From assembly GCF_030271215.1 (NCBI RefSeq), contig NZ_JASNGB010000001.1, forward strand, positions 1 through 64,000: a DNA stretch of 64,000 bases, in the 5' to 3' direction. The notes under the pieces are model-generated. The model worked only from the letters and a program-made list of their open reading frames with translations, was not told the origin of the DNA and searched no databases. Position numbers and translations under genes: made by a program. Source of the DNA: Deinococcus rhizophilus. Lineage in GTDB: Bacteria > Deinococcota > Deinococci > Deinococcales > Deinococcaceae. Below are positions 1 through 7,562 of the stretch, piece by piece (position 1 is the first letter of the stretch; the number at the start of each line of letters is the position of its first letter).

Positions 1-84
1 GCGGATGGTCAGGACGCCGGAAGGCGCGGCCTGGGCCGCCGCCATCCCCAGGGAGAGAGCCGCCAGGGTCAGCAGCCGCCTCAC
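1..84 (-). CDS. Secreted protein, N-terminal fragment (cut by window edge)
   Basis: Only the first 28 codons are inside the window. The start is a GTG at 84 that overlaps the stop of the DUF3006 gene (GTGA), so the two are translationally coupled. The residues form a textbook signal peptide: MRRLLTLAALSLGMAAAQA followed by a small-residue cleavage site and mature-looking sequence. DUF3006 genes are often next to secreted MBL-fold hydrolases of the ComEC-like type, so that is a reasonable guess for the product, but nothing visible here proves it. Confidence 0.7.
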   Translation of the reverse strand, partial: MRRLLTLAALSLGMAAAQAAPSGVLTIR

Positions 85-392
85 AGGTCGATCTCCCCGG
101 TGGGGGCGGCCCTGTTCATGGCGTCGAGCTGAGACTGTGCGGCCGTCCGGCGCCGGGTCGTTGCCGCGTGGTCAATCTCGATCTCGAGGTCGCCATGCTC
201 GACGTGCAGGCGGACCACGTCCCCCTCCCGCACACCACGCGGCAGGCTGGCGAGGTCCCAGTCCGCAGTCGTGCCGTCAGGCAGTTCAATGCGGGCAACG
301 TTGCCCTCGATGCCGTCCACGGTGATCTGGGTCGGCCCGGCGAGGGTGGGTGGGGTGTCGTCCCGGTCGTGGGAGGAGTGATCTCGGTTCAT
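81..392 (-). CDS. DUF3006 domain protein
   Basis: 103 aa. The core (about residues 22-60) has the DUF3006 pattern: a short beta-strand with VDGIEGNVARIELPDG, then a small loop and EGDVVRLHV, typical of a small beta-barrel. The reading frame is open further upstream, but that part is low-complexity and unlike protein. I chose the ATG at 392 because the hexamer TACTTT sits 5-6 nt before it, as expected for a leaderless transcript. The next gene begins inside its stop codon. The biochemical role of DUF3006 is not established. Confidence 0.8.
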   Translation of the reverse strand: MNRDHSSHDRDDTPPTLAGPTQITVDGIEGNVARIELPDGTTADWDLASLPRGVREGDVVRLHVEHGDLEIEIDHAATTRRRTAAQSQLDAMNRAAPTGEIDL

Positions 393-414
393 GCTGCAAA
401 GTAGCGCGATCGGC

Positions 415-651
415 TCAGGGATACAGCTCAAATCCGCTGGCTTGGAGTGCCTGCTCCAGCGCCCGCTTGGCCAGTTGCAGCTCGGCCGAGCTGCTTGCCT
501 CGAAGTACACCTTGATGGGCCGCCCCGGGCGAGAGCGTGCAACATCCCAGGTCACTCCTGACAGCGCGTCCTGCGACCCGATCTGCTGAAGGGCCGCTTT
601 GACCGCCTTCTCAGGGATGCCCGCGTGGAGAGCCATATCGTCTTTGATCAC
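415..651 (-). CDS. Hypothetical small protein
   Basis: 78 aa from a GTG at 651; an ATG at 636 is an alternative start. The sequence alternates helix-like stretches (KAVKAALQQIG, AELQLAKRALEQALQ) with one basic strand (RPIKVYFEAS), a plausible alpha/beta fold. No family is recognised. It lies between the DUF3006 gene and the restriction-modification gene on the same strand, without overlapping either. Confidence 0.55.
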   Translation of the reverse strand: MIKDDMALHAGIPEKAVKAALQQIGSQDALSGVTWDVARSRPGRPIKVYFEASSSAELQLAKRALEQALQASGFELYP

Positions 652-708
652 GCAGCAACTTAGCGCAGTCTGAGCCCCTTCAAGCAGGCGCTCGCCACGG
701 TCCGGACA

Positions 709-3486
709 TCACTCGGATGAGACCGGCGCCGTGGCGGCAGATGCTCGCTCCTGGTTCAGCGCCAGTAGTCGGGCCAGGACCTCGTCATCACTCAGGGGCC
801 ATGTCCAGCCGTAAGCAGCGGCGACAGCCTGGTCAAGACGTTGATGAGCTTTCAGGAGGGCGTGGGCGGGGTGAGTGGCATCCGGATGCGCCCGCAGCGC
901 CACCACGGCGTTGTAGAGCCCCGTAAGCGTCGCCTTGGGGTCCTGCGCCAGCAGATGGTCCCGGAGCTGCACGACGTAACGCGCGGCCTTCTCCACCTCG
1001 GCTTTCACCTCGTCCGTGGCATGGGGGAAGGGGAAGGTCTCGAAGCAGGTGGACGGGGTGTACCGCAGGTCATTGCCCACCCCCATGAAAGTTCCCATTG
1101 TCTGAGCCCATGCCCGGTGGAAGCTGGAAGCCAGCACGCCGAGGGTAAAGTCGTCGTCGCGGGCAACGACCACGACTTGGCTGTCTGGCAAGGTGCCTTC
1201 GGGCAGCCACACCGGCAGCAGGTGCTTGGCGACGCGGGGGATGCCGATGAAGCGGCGTAGACCCGCCGTCGCAGCCCGCATCTCGGGACGGGAGCGCTGG
1301 TGCAACCACCACCTCTCCCTCGAAGCGCGGTCACTGTTTTTCTCCCGCTCGGGCTTCACCTGCTCGACCACGTACTCGAAGGGCGCGACGTACTGGGCGG
1401 CTTCCTCCTTGGTCATCTGGCCGAAGTCCACAATCCAGCGCCCGCTGGGACGGCGGGTGAGGTCCATTCCGTTCACCCAGGGCTTGACCACGTCGGCGTT
1501 GCTGACCCCGTCGGGGTTGGGCAGGGTGAGCCACTGCCGGGCGACTTCGCCGGGAATGTCGAAGTCCCCGCCCTTCTGGGTGCCGATAAAGCTCAGCCCC
1601 GCGTTCTCCGGGAGGGGCACGGCGGCGCTCACGTCCACGCGAGCGCTGAGGTCGGCGTTGATGGTGGGAACGACCTCGCCGTTCAGCCGCTTGACCGACT
1701 CGGCGCCGTCATCGAAGGCGAAGAGGCTCACCCGCACCGCAGCTCCATCCTGCGCCCAGGGCTCGTCGGGCCAGGCCACGAAGATGTCTCCGGTCGCCTT
1801 GACGCGCTCCAGCACCACCCGGTTCTTGCCCCCCCGGATGCTGTTGGTGGTGACGAACCCGGCCCGCTTCGTGACCCCGGCCTCCACCATCGCCCGAGCC
1901 TTTTCCGGCCAGTAGCAGACGAGGTCGCTCTGCCCCGGCAGGCGGTCGCCGTACACGCGGCGCAGGGTGTCGGTGTACCCGCGCCCCAATCCCCCGACCA
2001 TCTTCTTGTCGCCCAGGAAGGGGGGATTGCCGATGATGAACTCGGCTTCGGGCCACTCGGCTTCGCTGCCGTCCTCGTTGAGCAGGGCGTCCCGGTGCTG
2101 GATGGTGTCGAGCCGCTGGAGCACGGGCGTCTCCCACTCCCCGCCGTGCGCGGCTTTCCACTGGAAATGGGCAATCCAGACCGACACGCTTGCCAGCTCA
2201 TGCGCAAACGGCTCGACCTCAATGCCCAGGAGCTGCCGGGGGTGCACCTTCGGCGGCATCGCGAACGGCCCCGCGCCCAACTCGAAAGCCAGCGAGCGCA
2301 CCTCGTGCTCCAGGTCGAGGAGCTGCCCCAGCGTCACCACCAGAAAGTTGCCGCTGCCGCAGGCCGGGTCGAGCACCGTCACCCGCGCGAGGCGGTCGTG
2401 AAAGCCGCGCACCACCTCCAGCGCCGCAGCCTTCCCGCCCCGCTTGCTGCTGAGCGCATCCGCCTGCGCCTTCACCTCGGTCCACTCCCGGCGCAGGGGC
2501 ACCATCACCACCGGCTCCACGACGCGCAGAATGTCGCCCACGCCCGTGTAGTGCGCGCCGCGCTTGCTGCGCGTGGCCGCGTCCAGGCTGTTCTCGAACA
2601 GCGTGCCGAAAATGGCGGGCTCGACCTCGGCCCAGTCCAGGGTCGCGGCGACCAGCAGCGCGTCGGCATCCTCCCGCGTGATGCCCAAGGCGGCAGAGTC
2701 GTCGAACAACCCACCGTTGAAATGCCGGATGTCGGTGCCCCAGAACTCGCCGCCGCCCTGCATGGCGCTGAACAGCTCCTGGAAGTAGCCCTGGGACCGG
2801 TCTGGGTACTCGCGGGCACGCTTCAGCAGACGGGTCAGCAGGCCGCGCTCCAGCAGGCCGACGTCCTCGGCAAACATCGCAAAGACGACGCGCATCAGGA
2901 AGTGGGCGGCCTGGGTCTGGGGCATGCCACGGGCCGCGAGCGCCTGCGCCACCTCACCCACGCGGGCGGTGGCGTCCTGGGTGACGCGCTCGCGGAGCTG
3001 CCGGGGGTCGAGTTTGCCGGGATCACGGAAGCAGGCGCGTAGCGCGGTGAGGGCAGTCAGGTCACCGCCGACCGGCGCGTCGCGCTCGAGGTCGTCGAGG
3101 GTGAGGCGGATGACCCTGGGGCTGCTGCCGGTGAAGTTGGTGTGGATCTCGGTGGTGCTCAGGTCGCTGACCAGCAGCAGGGGCGGGTTGCCCAGCTCTC
3201 GGGCGTACAGCAGGGCCTGCTGCAGGGCCTTCCCCAGGCTCTTGCCCTTGGCCTTGTACTCGACGACGAAGTGGCCGCGCTTGAACACGTCGGCGTACCC
3301 GGTCTCGCCGGTGCCCGCCTTCTTGACGTGCTTCTCGAAGGCGTAGTCGTCGCCAGTCAGGTCGCTCGTGGGAGTTGGCTCGCCGAGCAGAGCGCAGAGG
3401 TCACGCCAGTGCTCCTGGTAGGCCGCGCGTTCGCTCAGTCGGGGAGCCAGCTCACGCCATTTGGTGGCGAACTCCTGTGGAGTCAC
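709..3486 (-). CDS. Type IIL (MmeI-like) fused restriction endonuclease / DNA adenine methyltransferase
   Basis: 925 aa, the usual size for this one-chain family, in which nuclease, methyltransferase and target recognition are fused and act on double-stranded DNA with S-adenosylmethionine as methyl donor. The N-terminal nuclease motif is intact: D66, then E76 and K78 in VVEYKAKGK, with the D-x9-ExK spacing of MmeI. Methyltransferase motif I is DPACGSGNF (373-381) and motif IV is NPPF (487-490). The rest, about 600-800, should be the target-recognition domain, and the C-terminus is helical. The GTG start overlaps the XRE gene's stop by 4 nt, so the regulator and enzyme share a transcript. No separate methylase gene is present, as expected for type IIL. 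Recognition sequence unknown. Confidence 0.9.
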   Translation of the reverse strand: MTPQEFATKWRELAPRLSERAAYQEHWRDLCALLGEPTPTSDLTGDDYAFEKHVKKAGTGETGYADVFKRGHFVVEYKAKGKSLGKALQQALLYARELGNPPLLLVSDLSTTEIHTNFTGSSPRVIRLTLDDLERDAPVGGDLTALTALRACFRDPGKLDPRQLRERVTQDATARVGEVAQALAARGMPQTQAAHFLMRVVFAMFAEDVGLLERGLLTRLLKRAREYPDRSQGYFQELFSAMQGGGEFWGTDIRHFNGGLFDDSAALGITREDADALLVAATLDWAEVEPAIFGTLFENSLDAATRSKRGAHYTGVGDILRVVEPVVMVPLRREWTEVKAQADALSSKRGGKAAALEVVRGFHDRLARVTVLDPACGSGNFLVVTLGQLLDLEHEVRSLAFELGAGPFAMPPKVHPRQLLGIEVEPFAHELASVSVWIAHFQWKAAHGGEWETPVLQRLDTIQHRDALLNEDGSEAEWPEAEFIIGNPPFLGDKKMVGGLGRGYTDTLRRVYGDRLPGQSDLVCYWPEKARAMVEAGVTKRAGFVTTNSIRGGKNRVVLERVKATGDIFVAWPDEPWAQDGAAVRVSLFAFDDGAESVKRLNGEVVPTINADLSARVDVSAAVPLPENAGLSFIGTQKGGDFDIPGEVARQWLTLPNPDGVSNADVVKPWVNGMDLTRRPSGRWIVDFGQMTKEEAAQYVAPFEYVVEQVKPEREKNSDRASRERWWLHQRSRPEMRAATAGLRRFIGIPRVAKHLLPVWLPEGTLPDSQVVVVARDDDFTLGVLASSFHRAWAQTMGTFMGVGNDLRYTPSTCFETFPFPHATDEVKAEVEKAARYVVQLRDHLLAQDPKATLTGLYNAVVALRAHPDATHPAHALLKAHQRLDQAVAAAYGWTWPLSDDEVLARLLALNQERASAATAPVSSE

Positions 3487-3707
3487 TGCCGCTCCTTGGG
3501 TTGAACGATCAGTTCCAAATCGAGTGCGTCCAAGACGTCGAGGAGGCTCTGCGGGATCAGCCCGCGCTTTCGCGTCAGCACTGCGGTCACCGAAGGGGGC
3601 TTGATCCCCAGTTTTTGGGCCAGGGCGGCGTGAGTGAATCCCTTGGCCTGACGCGCCGATTCCAGCGCGTTCTTCAAACCCTGTTCGGTCGGCGACAGCA
3701 GCTCCAT
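3483..3707 (-). CDS. XRE-type HTH regulator, probable controller of the adjacent R-M enzyme
   Basis: 74 aa. Helix-turn-helix around residues 20-45 (ALAQKLGIKPPSVTAVLTRK). The frame is open to an ATG at 3752, but that stretch overlaps the promoter. The ATG at 3707 sits exactly 6 nt after a -10 hexamer (TACACT) that has a TTGTCA -35 box 17 bp upstream, so I take 3707 as a leaderless start. The stop overlaps the start of the MmeI-like gene (GTGA). A small HTH gene immediately before and coupled to the enzyme gene is the classic controller layout of restriction systems; that role is inferred. Confidence 0.85.
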   Translation of the reverse strand: MELLSPTEQGLKNALESARQAKGFTHAALAQKLGIKPPSVTAVLTRKRGLIPQSLLDVLDALDLELIVQPKERQ

Positions 3708-3710
3708 CGG

Positions 3711-3770
3711 ACCAGTGTAGTAGACAATCCGACTATTGACAATAGTAGACATATCGCCTACTATACAGAC
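3711..3770. promoter_or_regulatory. Divergent promoter pair with palindromic operator
   Basis: Rightward promoter: TTGACA at 3736-3741, 17-bp spacer, TACTAT at 3759-3764, close to the sigma-70 consensus. Leftward promoter: TTGTCA, 17-bp spacer, TACACT, feeding the XRE gene. Both -35 boxes lie inside the palindrome ACTATT-GAC-AATAGT (3732-3746). TAGTAGACA is repeated directly at 3718-3726 and 3743-3751, 25 bp apart. A dimeric XRE protein bound here would control both directions. Confidence 0.8.
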
Positions 3771-3771
3771 A

Positions 3772-3810
3772 CCAAAGCGGGAGGGCCTAGGAAACCAAGA
3801 CCCGCTTTGG
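3772..3810 (+). promoter_or_regulatory. Leader hairpin upstream of the five-gene operon
   Basis: Perfect 10-bp inverted repeat CCAAAGCGGG (3772-3781) and CCCGCTTTGG (3801-3810) with a 19-nt loop, in the leader downstream of the rightward promoter. No T-run follows, so it is not an ordinary terminator. It could be an attenuator, an RNA stability element or a second protein-binding palindrome. Confidence 0.6.
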
Positions 3811-3835
3811 AATCCACCGTTTGAAGAGGATCGCC

Positions 3836-4297
3836 ATGCAGGATACCAGCCCCATCAGCGTCACCCGCACCTGGAAGCTCGACCTCTACGCCGACTACGG
3901 CGACGGCTCCAGCGCCCGCGTCTTCGTCGCTACCCGCACCGTCACCCTCAGCGGGGGCCGCGACGAGCAGGGCCACGCTCTTCCCATCGTCGCCACGGTG
4001 GATGGCGCTGAAGTCCCCACCGAAGAAGCGGTCCAACTCCTGACCTGGGCCAAGCGCGACGGCCGCGCCACTCTGCTGAGCGACGAGCGCTCCATCCCCA
4101 CCATCGGCAAGGCTCAGGGCTGTGAGCTTCACCGCGAACTGGGCCGCCTGGGCTACCGGAACCACTACAGCGTGGCCGGGGAGGCCCTGGAGCGCCCCGT
4201 CGCCAGCCTCGCCACTCTGACCGCGCAGGAAGCCGGGGTCGTCCGCAGCTACGCCTACGGCCAGCTCGGGCTGACCACCGGGAGCGTGGCCGCATGA
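3836..4297 (+). CDS. Hypothetical protein, first gene of unknown operon
   Basis: 153 aa. Start at the ATG 3836 because AGAGGA lies just upstream; an in-frame TTG at 3821 is less likely. The N-terminal 60 residues look like beta-strands (RTWKLDLYADYGDG, VFVATRTVTLSGG), and the C-terminal half is helical. No family recognised. The stop overlaps the next start (ATGA). The whole operon is driven by the strong promoter at 3736-3764 and diverges from the restriction system. Confidence 0.75.
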   Translation: MQDTSPISVTRTWKLDLYADYGDGSSARVFVATRTVTLSGGRDEQGHALPIVATVDGAEVPTEEAVQLLTWAKRDGRATLLSDERSIPTIGKAQGCELHRELGRLGYRNHYSVAGEALERPVASLATLTAQEAGVVRSYAYGQLGLTTGSVAA

Positions 4298-4629
4298 CCC
4301 GCCTCACCCCCGAGTTGCTGGAGGCCGCCACCGCCGAACTGGTCAGGGCCACCCGCGAGTACACCCGCAGCGCCCAGATGGAGGCCGATGTGCGCTTCGA
4401 GCTGGAGTTCGCCGAGGCCCACACGGTGACGGACGGTGTCGAGGGCCGCAACGAGGCCGAGCGCAAGGCCAGCCTCCGCCTCTCCCTGGCCGAGGAGTAC
4501 AGCGCCCTCAAGGCGGCGCAGGATGGCCTGCGGGACGCCCGGCGCGACCTCGACGTGGCCCAGGCGATGCTCAACACCCTGCGCTATCAGCTCCGCCTGA
4601 TGGAAGTCCTGCGGGAGGTGGCCCTGTGA
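4294..4629 (+). CDS. Hypothetical coiled-coil protein
   Basis: 111 aa, almost entirely helical and charged, with heptad-like stretches through residues 10-105 (ELVRATREYTRS, AQDGLRDARRDLDVAQ). Begins in a 4-nt ATGA overlap with the gene before and ends in a GTGA overlap with the gene after, so its expression is coupled to both. No enzyme motif seen; a structural or partner role fits but is a guess. Confidence 0.75.
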   Translation: MTRLTPELLEAATAELVRATREYTRSAQMEADVRFELEFAEAHTVTDGVEGRNEAERKASLRLSLAEEYSALKAAQDGLRDARRDLDVAQAMLNTLRYQLRLMEVLREVAL

Positions 4630-5102
4630 TCCCCTCCTTCCGGCTGGGCCGCTCCCAGCGGCACGCGGCGGCGGCTGCCCTCGCCGCCATCCTGCGCCGG
4701 GAGGGGGACGAGGCCTCTCCCCTACCCGGCACCCTCCAGCGCCGTCTGGGGGAGGTCCGCGACATGCAGGCCCTCCTGGCTGGCAGCGGCGAGGCGCTCG
4801 AAGTCCACCGCGCCCTGCTCGCCGGATGCTGCGCGTATATGGCCGTGCACCTGGACCGCGACGAGCTGAACGACCTCGCCCAGGAACTACGCCGGGAGTA
4901 CCGCGTGAGCCGGGGCGATGCCTCGGTTCGCCTGCACGCGCCCAGCCCCGCCTCCGCCGCCGTGAAGGCCGCGCCCCTTCTGGGCGTCGAGGCCGAGACG
5001 GCGGTGCAGGTGAGCAACGTCCACTGGGAGGTGTTCGTCACCCGCGAGGGCGTCGGCACCTTCGGGTATCAGGACACCCTGATCGTCGAGGCGGTGGCCT
5101 GA
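4626..5102 (+). CDS. Hypothetical protein
   Basis: 158 aa from a GTG overlapping the preceding stop. The N-terminal half is helical and alanine/leucine rich with one pair of nearby cysteines (LLAGCCAYMA); the C-terminal third has strand-like segments (VQVSNVHWEVFVTR, FGYQDTLIVEAVA). Ends with a TGATG junction to the next gene. Not recognised. Confidence 0.72.
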   Translation: MIPSFRLGRSQRHAAAAALAAILRREGDEASPLPGTLQRRLGEVRDMQALLAGSGEALEVHRALLAGCCAYMAVHLDRDELNDLAQELRREYRVSRGDASVRLHAPSPASAAVKAAPLLGVEAETAVQVSNVHWEVFVTREGVGTFGYQDTLIVEAVA

Positions 5103-5470
5103 TGCGGCGCCCCGATCTGGAGGCCGCGCGGGCGGAAGCCCTCGCCGCCCTGGGCCGGGGTGCCGAGCGCACCCTGGAGAGGCTGGAGGCAGTTGGGTTG
5201 GCCGTCGTGCGGTTGGCCGACCTGCCCGCCTCCGACGCGGGCCGCCGCACCCTCACCGACGTCGAGATCATCATCCCCGAGGACTGGCGGGAGCCGTTCG
5301 CCCTGATCGTGGAGGCCGGGAGCGATGTCCTCGAACTCCATGCCCTGATCGCCGCCGTGCCTGCCGTCCGCGAGGCCGTCCAGCTCGGCCGCATCATGGG
5401 CCACCGCGTGGACGTGGAGATCGACGAGGCTGAGGGCCTGGTCATGCGGGCCTGGACGGTGGAGCTGTGA
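5102..5470 (+). CDS. Hypothetical acidic protein
   Basis: 122 aa from the ATG at 5102, which shares a base with the stop of the gene before (TGATG). The frame is open further upstream, but that part is a shadow of the neighbouring gene. Helical N-terminus, then strand-helix units including DVEIIIPEDWREP and HRVDVEIDEAEGLVMRAW. The stop overlaps the DUF3560 gene start. Function unknown. Confidence 0.72.
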   Translation: MRRPDLEAARAEALAALGRGAERTLERLEAVGLAVVRLADLPASDAGRRTLTDVEIIIPEDWREPFALIVEAGSDVLELHALIAAVPAVREAVQLGRIMGHRVDVEIDEAEGLVMRAWTVEL

Positions 5471-6363
5471 ACGGCGAGCGCGAGACGCTGGGCACGGCCG
5501 TTTACAACCTCGACGACGACACCTTGCGCTGGAGCCCCGGCGCCCGCCTGGACGCCGACGAGTACGCCCGGACCCGCGCGGCTGGGTTCAAGTGGTGGCG
5601 CAGCTCGGAGGCGTGGGTGGCGAGGTGGACGACCCGCCGCGAGGACTTCCTGCTGGAGTTTGTGGAGGAGATCGGGCACGAGGCCGACCCCGACGACCCG
5701 GATGCCAGAATCACCCGCTTCGCGGGCCGCGCCGCCGCTGCCGAGGGACGGTCTGACGAACGGGCGCGGGCCGCCATGCAGGGCCTGCCCCCGATGGGCG
5801 AGCCGATCAAGGTCGGGCACCACTCCGAGGGGCGGCATCGCCGGGCCATTGAGCGCAGTGATCAGAACATGCGTAGGGCGGTCGAGGAGGGCCGCAAGGC
5901 GGAGTACTGGCGCGGCAGGGCGGCGGGCGCGGAGCGCCGGGCCAGGCAGAAGAGCGACCCCGGCGTGATCCGGCGCCGGATCGAGAAGCTGGAAGCGGAG
6001 CGGCGCGTGATACAGCGGTCGCTCGCAGATCTGGAGGCGCGTCCACCCACTCCGGAGACGCAGGCCTCGTGGGACCGCAGCGTGACCCACTGGCGGCGCT
6101 GGGCCGAGCACCTGGACCTGCGGCTGGAGTTCGAGCGGGCACGGCTAGCCAGCCTGAACCCGGAGCCGTTCGCGCCGGTCACGGCATACAAGAAGGGGGA
6201 TGTGGTGGACACCAAGCGCTACGGGCGCTGCGAGGTGGTGCGCGTGGGGCCGAAGAACGTCAAGGTCCGGCAGATCACGGGGCCGACGAAGGGCTGGGAG
6301 TGGGCGGTGCCGCCGCACGAGCTGCGGCCCGTGCCTCCGGAGGAGCCGTCTACCAGCGGTTGA
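5467..6363 (+). CDS. DUF3560 domain protein
   Basis: 298 aa from a GTG in a GTGA overlap. The DUF3560 signature is at about residues 118-165: a His-rich GHHSEGRHRRAIE, then a long charged helix with the AEYWRGRAAGAE pattern. A short N-terminal region (residues 10-60) has tryptophan-rich KWWRSSEAWVARW. The C-terminus (about 235-290) is a small beta domain (KGDVVDTKRYGRCEVVRVGPKNVKV) like an SH3/KOW barrel. DUF3560 proteins occur mainly on plasmids and phages with no known activity. Last gene of the operon; a palindromic terminator follows. Confidence 0.85.
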   Translation: MNGERETLGTAVYNLDDDTLRWSPGARLDADEYARTRAAGFKWWRSSEAWVARWTTRREDFLLEFVEEIGHEADPDDPDARITRFAGRAAAAEGRSDERARAAMQGLPPMGEPIKVGHHSEGRHRRAIERSDQNMRRAVEEGRKAEYWRGRAAGAERRARQKSDPGVIRRRIEKLEAERRVIQRSLADLEARPPTPETQASWDRSVTHWRRWAEHLDLRLEFERARLASLNPEPFAPVTAYKKGDVVDTKRYGRCEVVRVGPKNVKVRQITGPTKGWEWAVPPHELRPVPPEEPSTSG

Positions 6364-6379
6364 CACCCCAAGAGAAAGA

Positions 6380-6401
6380 CCCCGAGTCCGCGGACTCGGG
6401 G
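6380..6401. terminator. Bidirectional terminator between convergent genes
   Basis: Perfect 22-bp palindrome (CCCCGAGTCCG joined to CGGACTCGGGG) 17 bp after the DUF3560 stop and 17 bp before the end of the convergent gene. Flanked by AAAGA on the left and CCTTCT on the right. Confidence 0.8.
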
Positions 6402-6417
6402 CCTTCTGCTGTGGCCT

Positions 6418-7122
6418 TCAGACGGCCTGCGCGACCCACTGCGCCTTGCTCTTGAACCGGGCGCCGCTGACCTTCTCGCGGTAGGCCTCGGCCTCTTGGC
6501 CGGTGAGCAGCTCCAGCTGCACCGCCTCGCCGTCGAGCACGAGTTGGCCGGGGTCGCGCCCCACCCGCACCACGATCCAGAATTGCTTCCCGTCGGCGTC
6601 CTGGGCGAGCGAGGCGAGCCAGCCCCCGCCCAGGCGCTTCCCGGCCTCGGCCGCTTCCTGCTTGTTGCGGTAGGTGGTGGCCGGGGTCCACGACAGGTGC
6701 ACCAGGGGGTTGTCGCCCTCGGGGCTGGTGGCCGCCGCCACGGCGCTCAGATCGCCGCCGCAGGGCGGCCCCCACTGGATAACGGCCTTGCCGGACTTCG
6801 CGGCCTGGACGGGCGCGGTGGGGGCGGGCTCCTCGACGGCGGGCTCGGCCTCGACTTCCTCGACGACCGCTTCTTCCTCGACCGGCTGGCTGCGCAGCTC
6901 GTCGGCGAGTGCCAGGGCCTCGGCGCGTTCCTCGGCTTCGAGACGGGCCAGCTCCTCGGCCTGCGCGATGAAGCCCTTGATCTGGCCGGGCGTCACGCGC
7001 TGGCGCTCGCCTGCCGTCACAAGGAAGAAGTCCTTGCTGGTGCGCTCGACCGTGATGCCGTGCTCGGCGGCCTGGGCGATGAGGAGGTCTTTGGCTTCGG
7101 CGGTCATGGGGTTCTTCTTCAT
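6418..7122 (-). CDS. Hypothetical protein with acidic linker
   Basis: 234 aa. Residues 1-75 are helical with a possible HTH-like turn (RVTPGQIKGFIAQAEELARLE). Residues 76-112 are a Glu/Ala/Pro-rich linker. From 113 on there is a mixed alpha/beta domain (VIQWGPPCGGDLSAV, LVHLSWTPATTYRNKQEA). The ATG lies 6 nt after a CATACT -10 box with TTGACT 17 bp upstream, so the message is probably leaderless. Its promoter shares a 31-bp block with that of the excisionase-like gene, suggesting co-regulation. Not recognised. Confidence 0.75.
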   Translation of the reverse strand: MKKNPMTAEAKDLLIAQAAEHGITVERTSKDFFLVTAGERQRVTPGQIKGFIAQAEELARLEAEERAEALALADELRSQPVEEEAVVEEVEAEPAVEEPAPTAPVQAAKSGKAVIQWGPPCGGDLSAVAAATSPEGDNPLVHLSWTPATTYRNKQEAAEAGKRLGGGWLASLAQDADGKQFWIVVRVGRDPGQLVLDGEAVQLELLTGQEAEAYREKVSGARFKSKAQWVAQAV

Positions 7123-7127
7123 GGCCT

Positions 7128-7158
7128 AAGTATGCCAGATGTGGCAGAGTAAGTCAAG
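7128..7158 (-). promoter_or_regulatory. Promoter/operator copy A (leaderless gene 6418-7122)
   Basis: -35 TTGACT (7152-7157), 17-bp spacer, -10 CATACT (7129-7134), then 6 nt to the ATG. The spacer contains the inverted repeat TGCCA-GATG-TGGCA (7133-7146). 26 of 31 bases match copy B at 7445-7475. Confidence 0.75.
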
Positions 7159-7201
7159 CACCCGAAAACGAAAAACACTGTCTGGGACGGTGGGGATCGG
7201 T

Positions 7202-7402
7202 TCAACCCTTCGGTTTGTGGGCGGCAGCGCCCGTGGGCATTCGGCCGGGATGGGGCGCTTCAGGTCGGATAAGCCAAGTTCCCAAAGACTGCCAAGCAGG
7301 AAGATGTCCAGCGGCGGCCCACGCCTTGGCTGTGCGGTCGGGAACGTCGTGCAGTTTCGCCCACTCGCTGACGAGAATGGCGGGCCTCTGATCGTTGGGC
7401 AT
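7202..7402 (-). CDS. Excisionase/MerR-like winged-HTH protein
   Basis: 66 aa from the ATG at 7402, which has AGGAG 6 nt upstream. The pattern VSEWAKLHDVPDRTAKAW, then AAGHLPAWQSLGTWLI, matches excisionase-family winged helices, where the final GxTWLI strand is the hallmark. The tail is basic and disordered. It is followed after about 80 bp by the 6418-7122 gene, which has a matching promoter. Possible roles are recombination directionality factor or regulator of the paired promoters. Confidence 0.75.
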   Translation of the reverse strand: MPNDQRPAILVSEWAKLHDVPDRTAKAWAAAGHLPAWQSLGTWLIRPEAPHPGRMPTGAAAHKPKG

Positions 7403-7444
7403 GGGGGCTCCTGGGACGCCTGCGGTGGTTCTGGGCGTCCCGCC

Positions 7445-7475
7445 AAGTCTGCCAGATGGGGCTGAGTTAGTCAAA
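7445..7475 (-). promoter_or_regulatory. Promoter/operator copy B
   Basis: -35 TTGACT (7469-7474), 17-bp spacer, -10 CAGACT (7446-7451). The leader runs about 40 nt to the ATG at 7402 and includes a ribosome binding site. Same 31-bp layout as copy A, but the TGGCA half of the inverted repeat is changed to GGGCT. Confidence 0.7.
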
Positions 7476-7508
7476 AGGCGCGTCTTGATTGCGGGGGGGG
7501 TGGTGAAC

Positions 7509-7555
7509 AAAAAAAGCCCCCTCCGCCCCAGCCGCGAGGGCCAGGGGGAGGGGGC
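7509..7555 (-). terminator. Intrinsic terminator after the 7563-8105 gene
   Basis: Stem GCCCCCTCC (7516-7524) with GGAGGGGGC (7547-7555). On the minus strand it is followed by seven T residues (7515-7509). Confidence 0.85.
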
Positions 7556-7562
7556 AATCAGA

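Noticed and set aside
3708..3752. ATG at 3752 as start of the XRE controller
   Set aside because: The extra 15 codons span the palindrome and the -10 box; no ribosome binding site precedes it, and the ATG at 3707 has leaderless geometry.
7201..7510. Longer form (102 aa) of the excisionase-like protein
   Set aside because: The upstream extension overlaps the promoter, and the ATG at 7402 has its own ribosome binding site.
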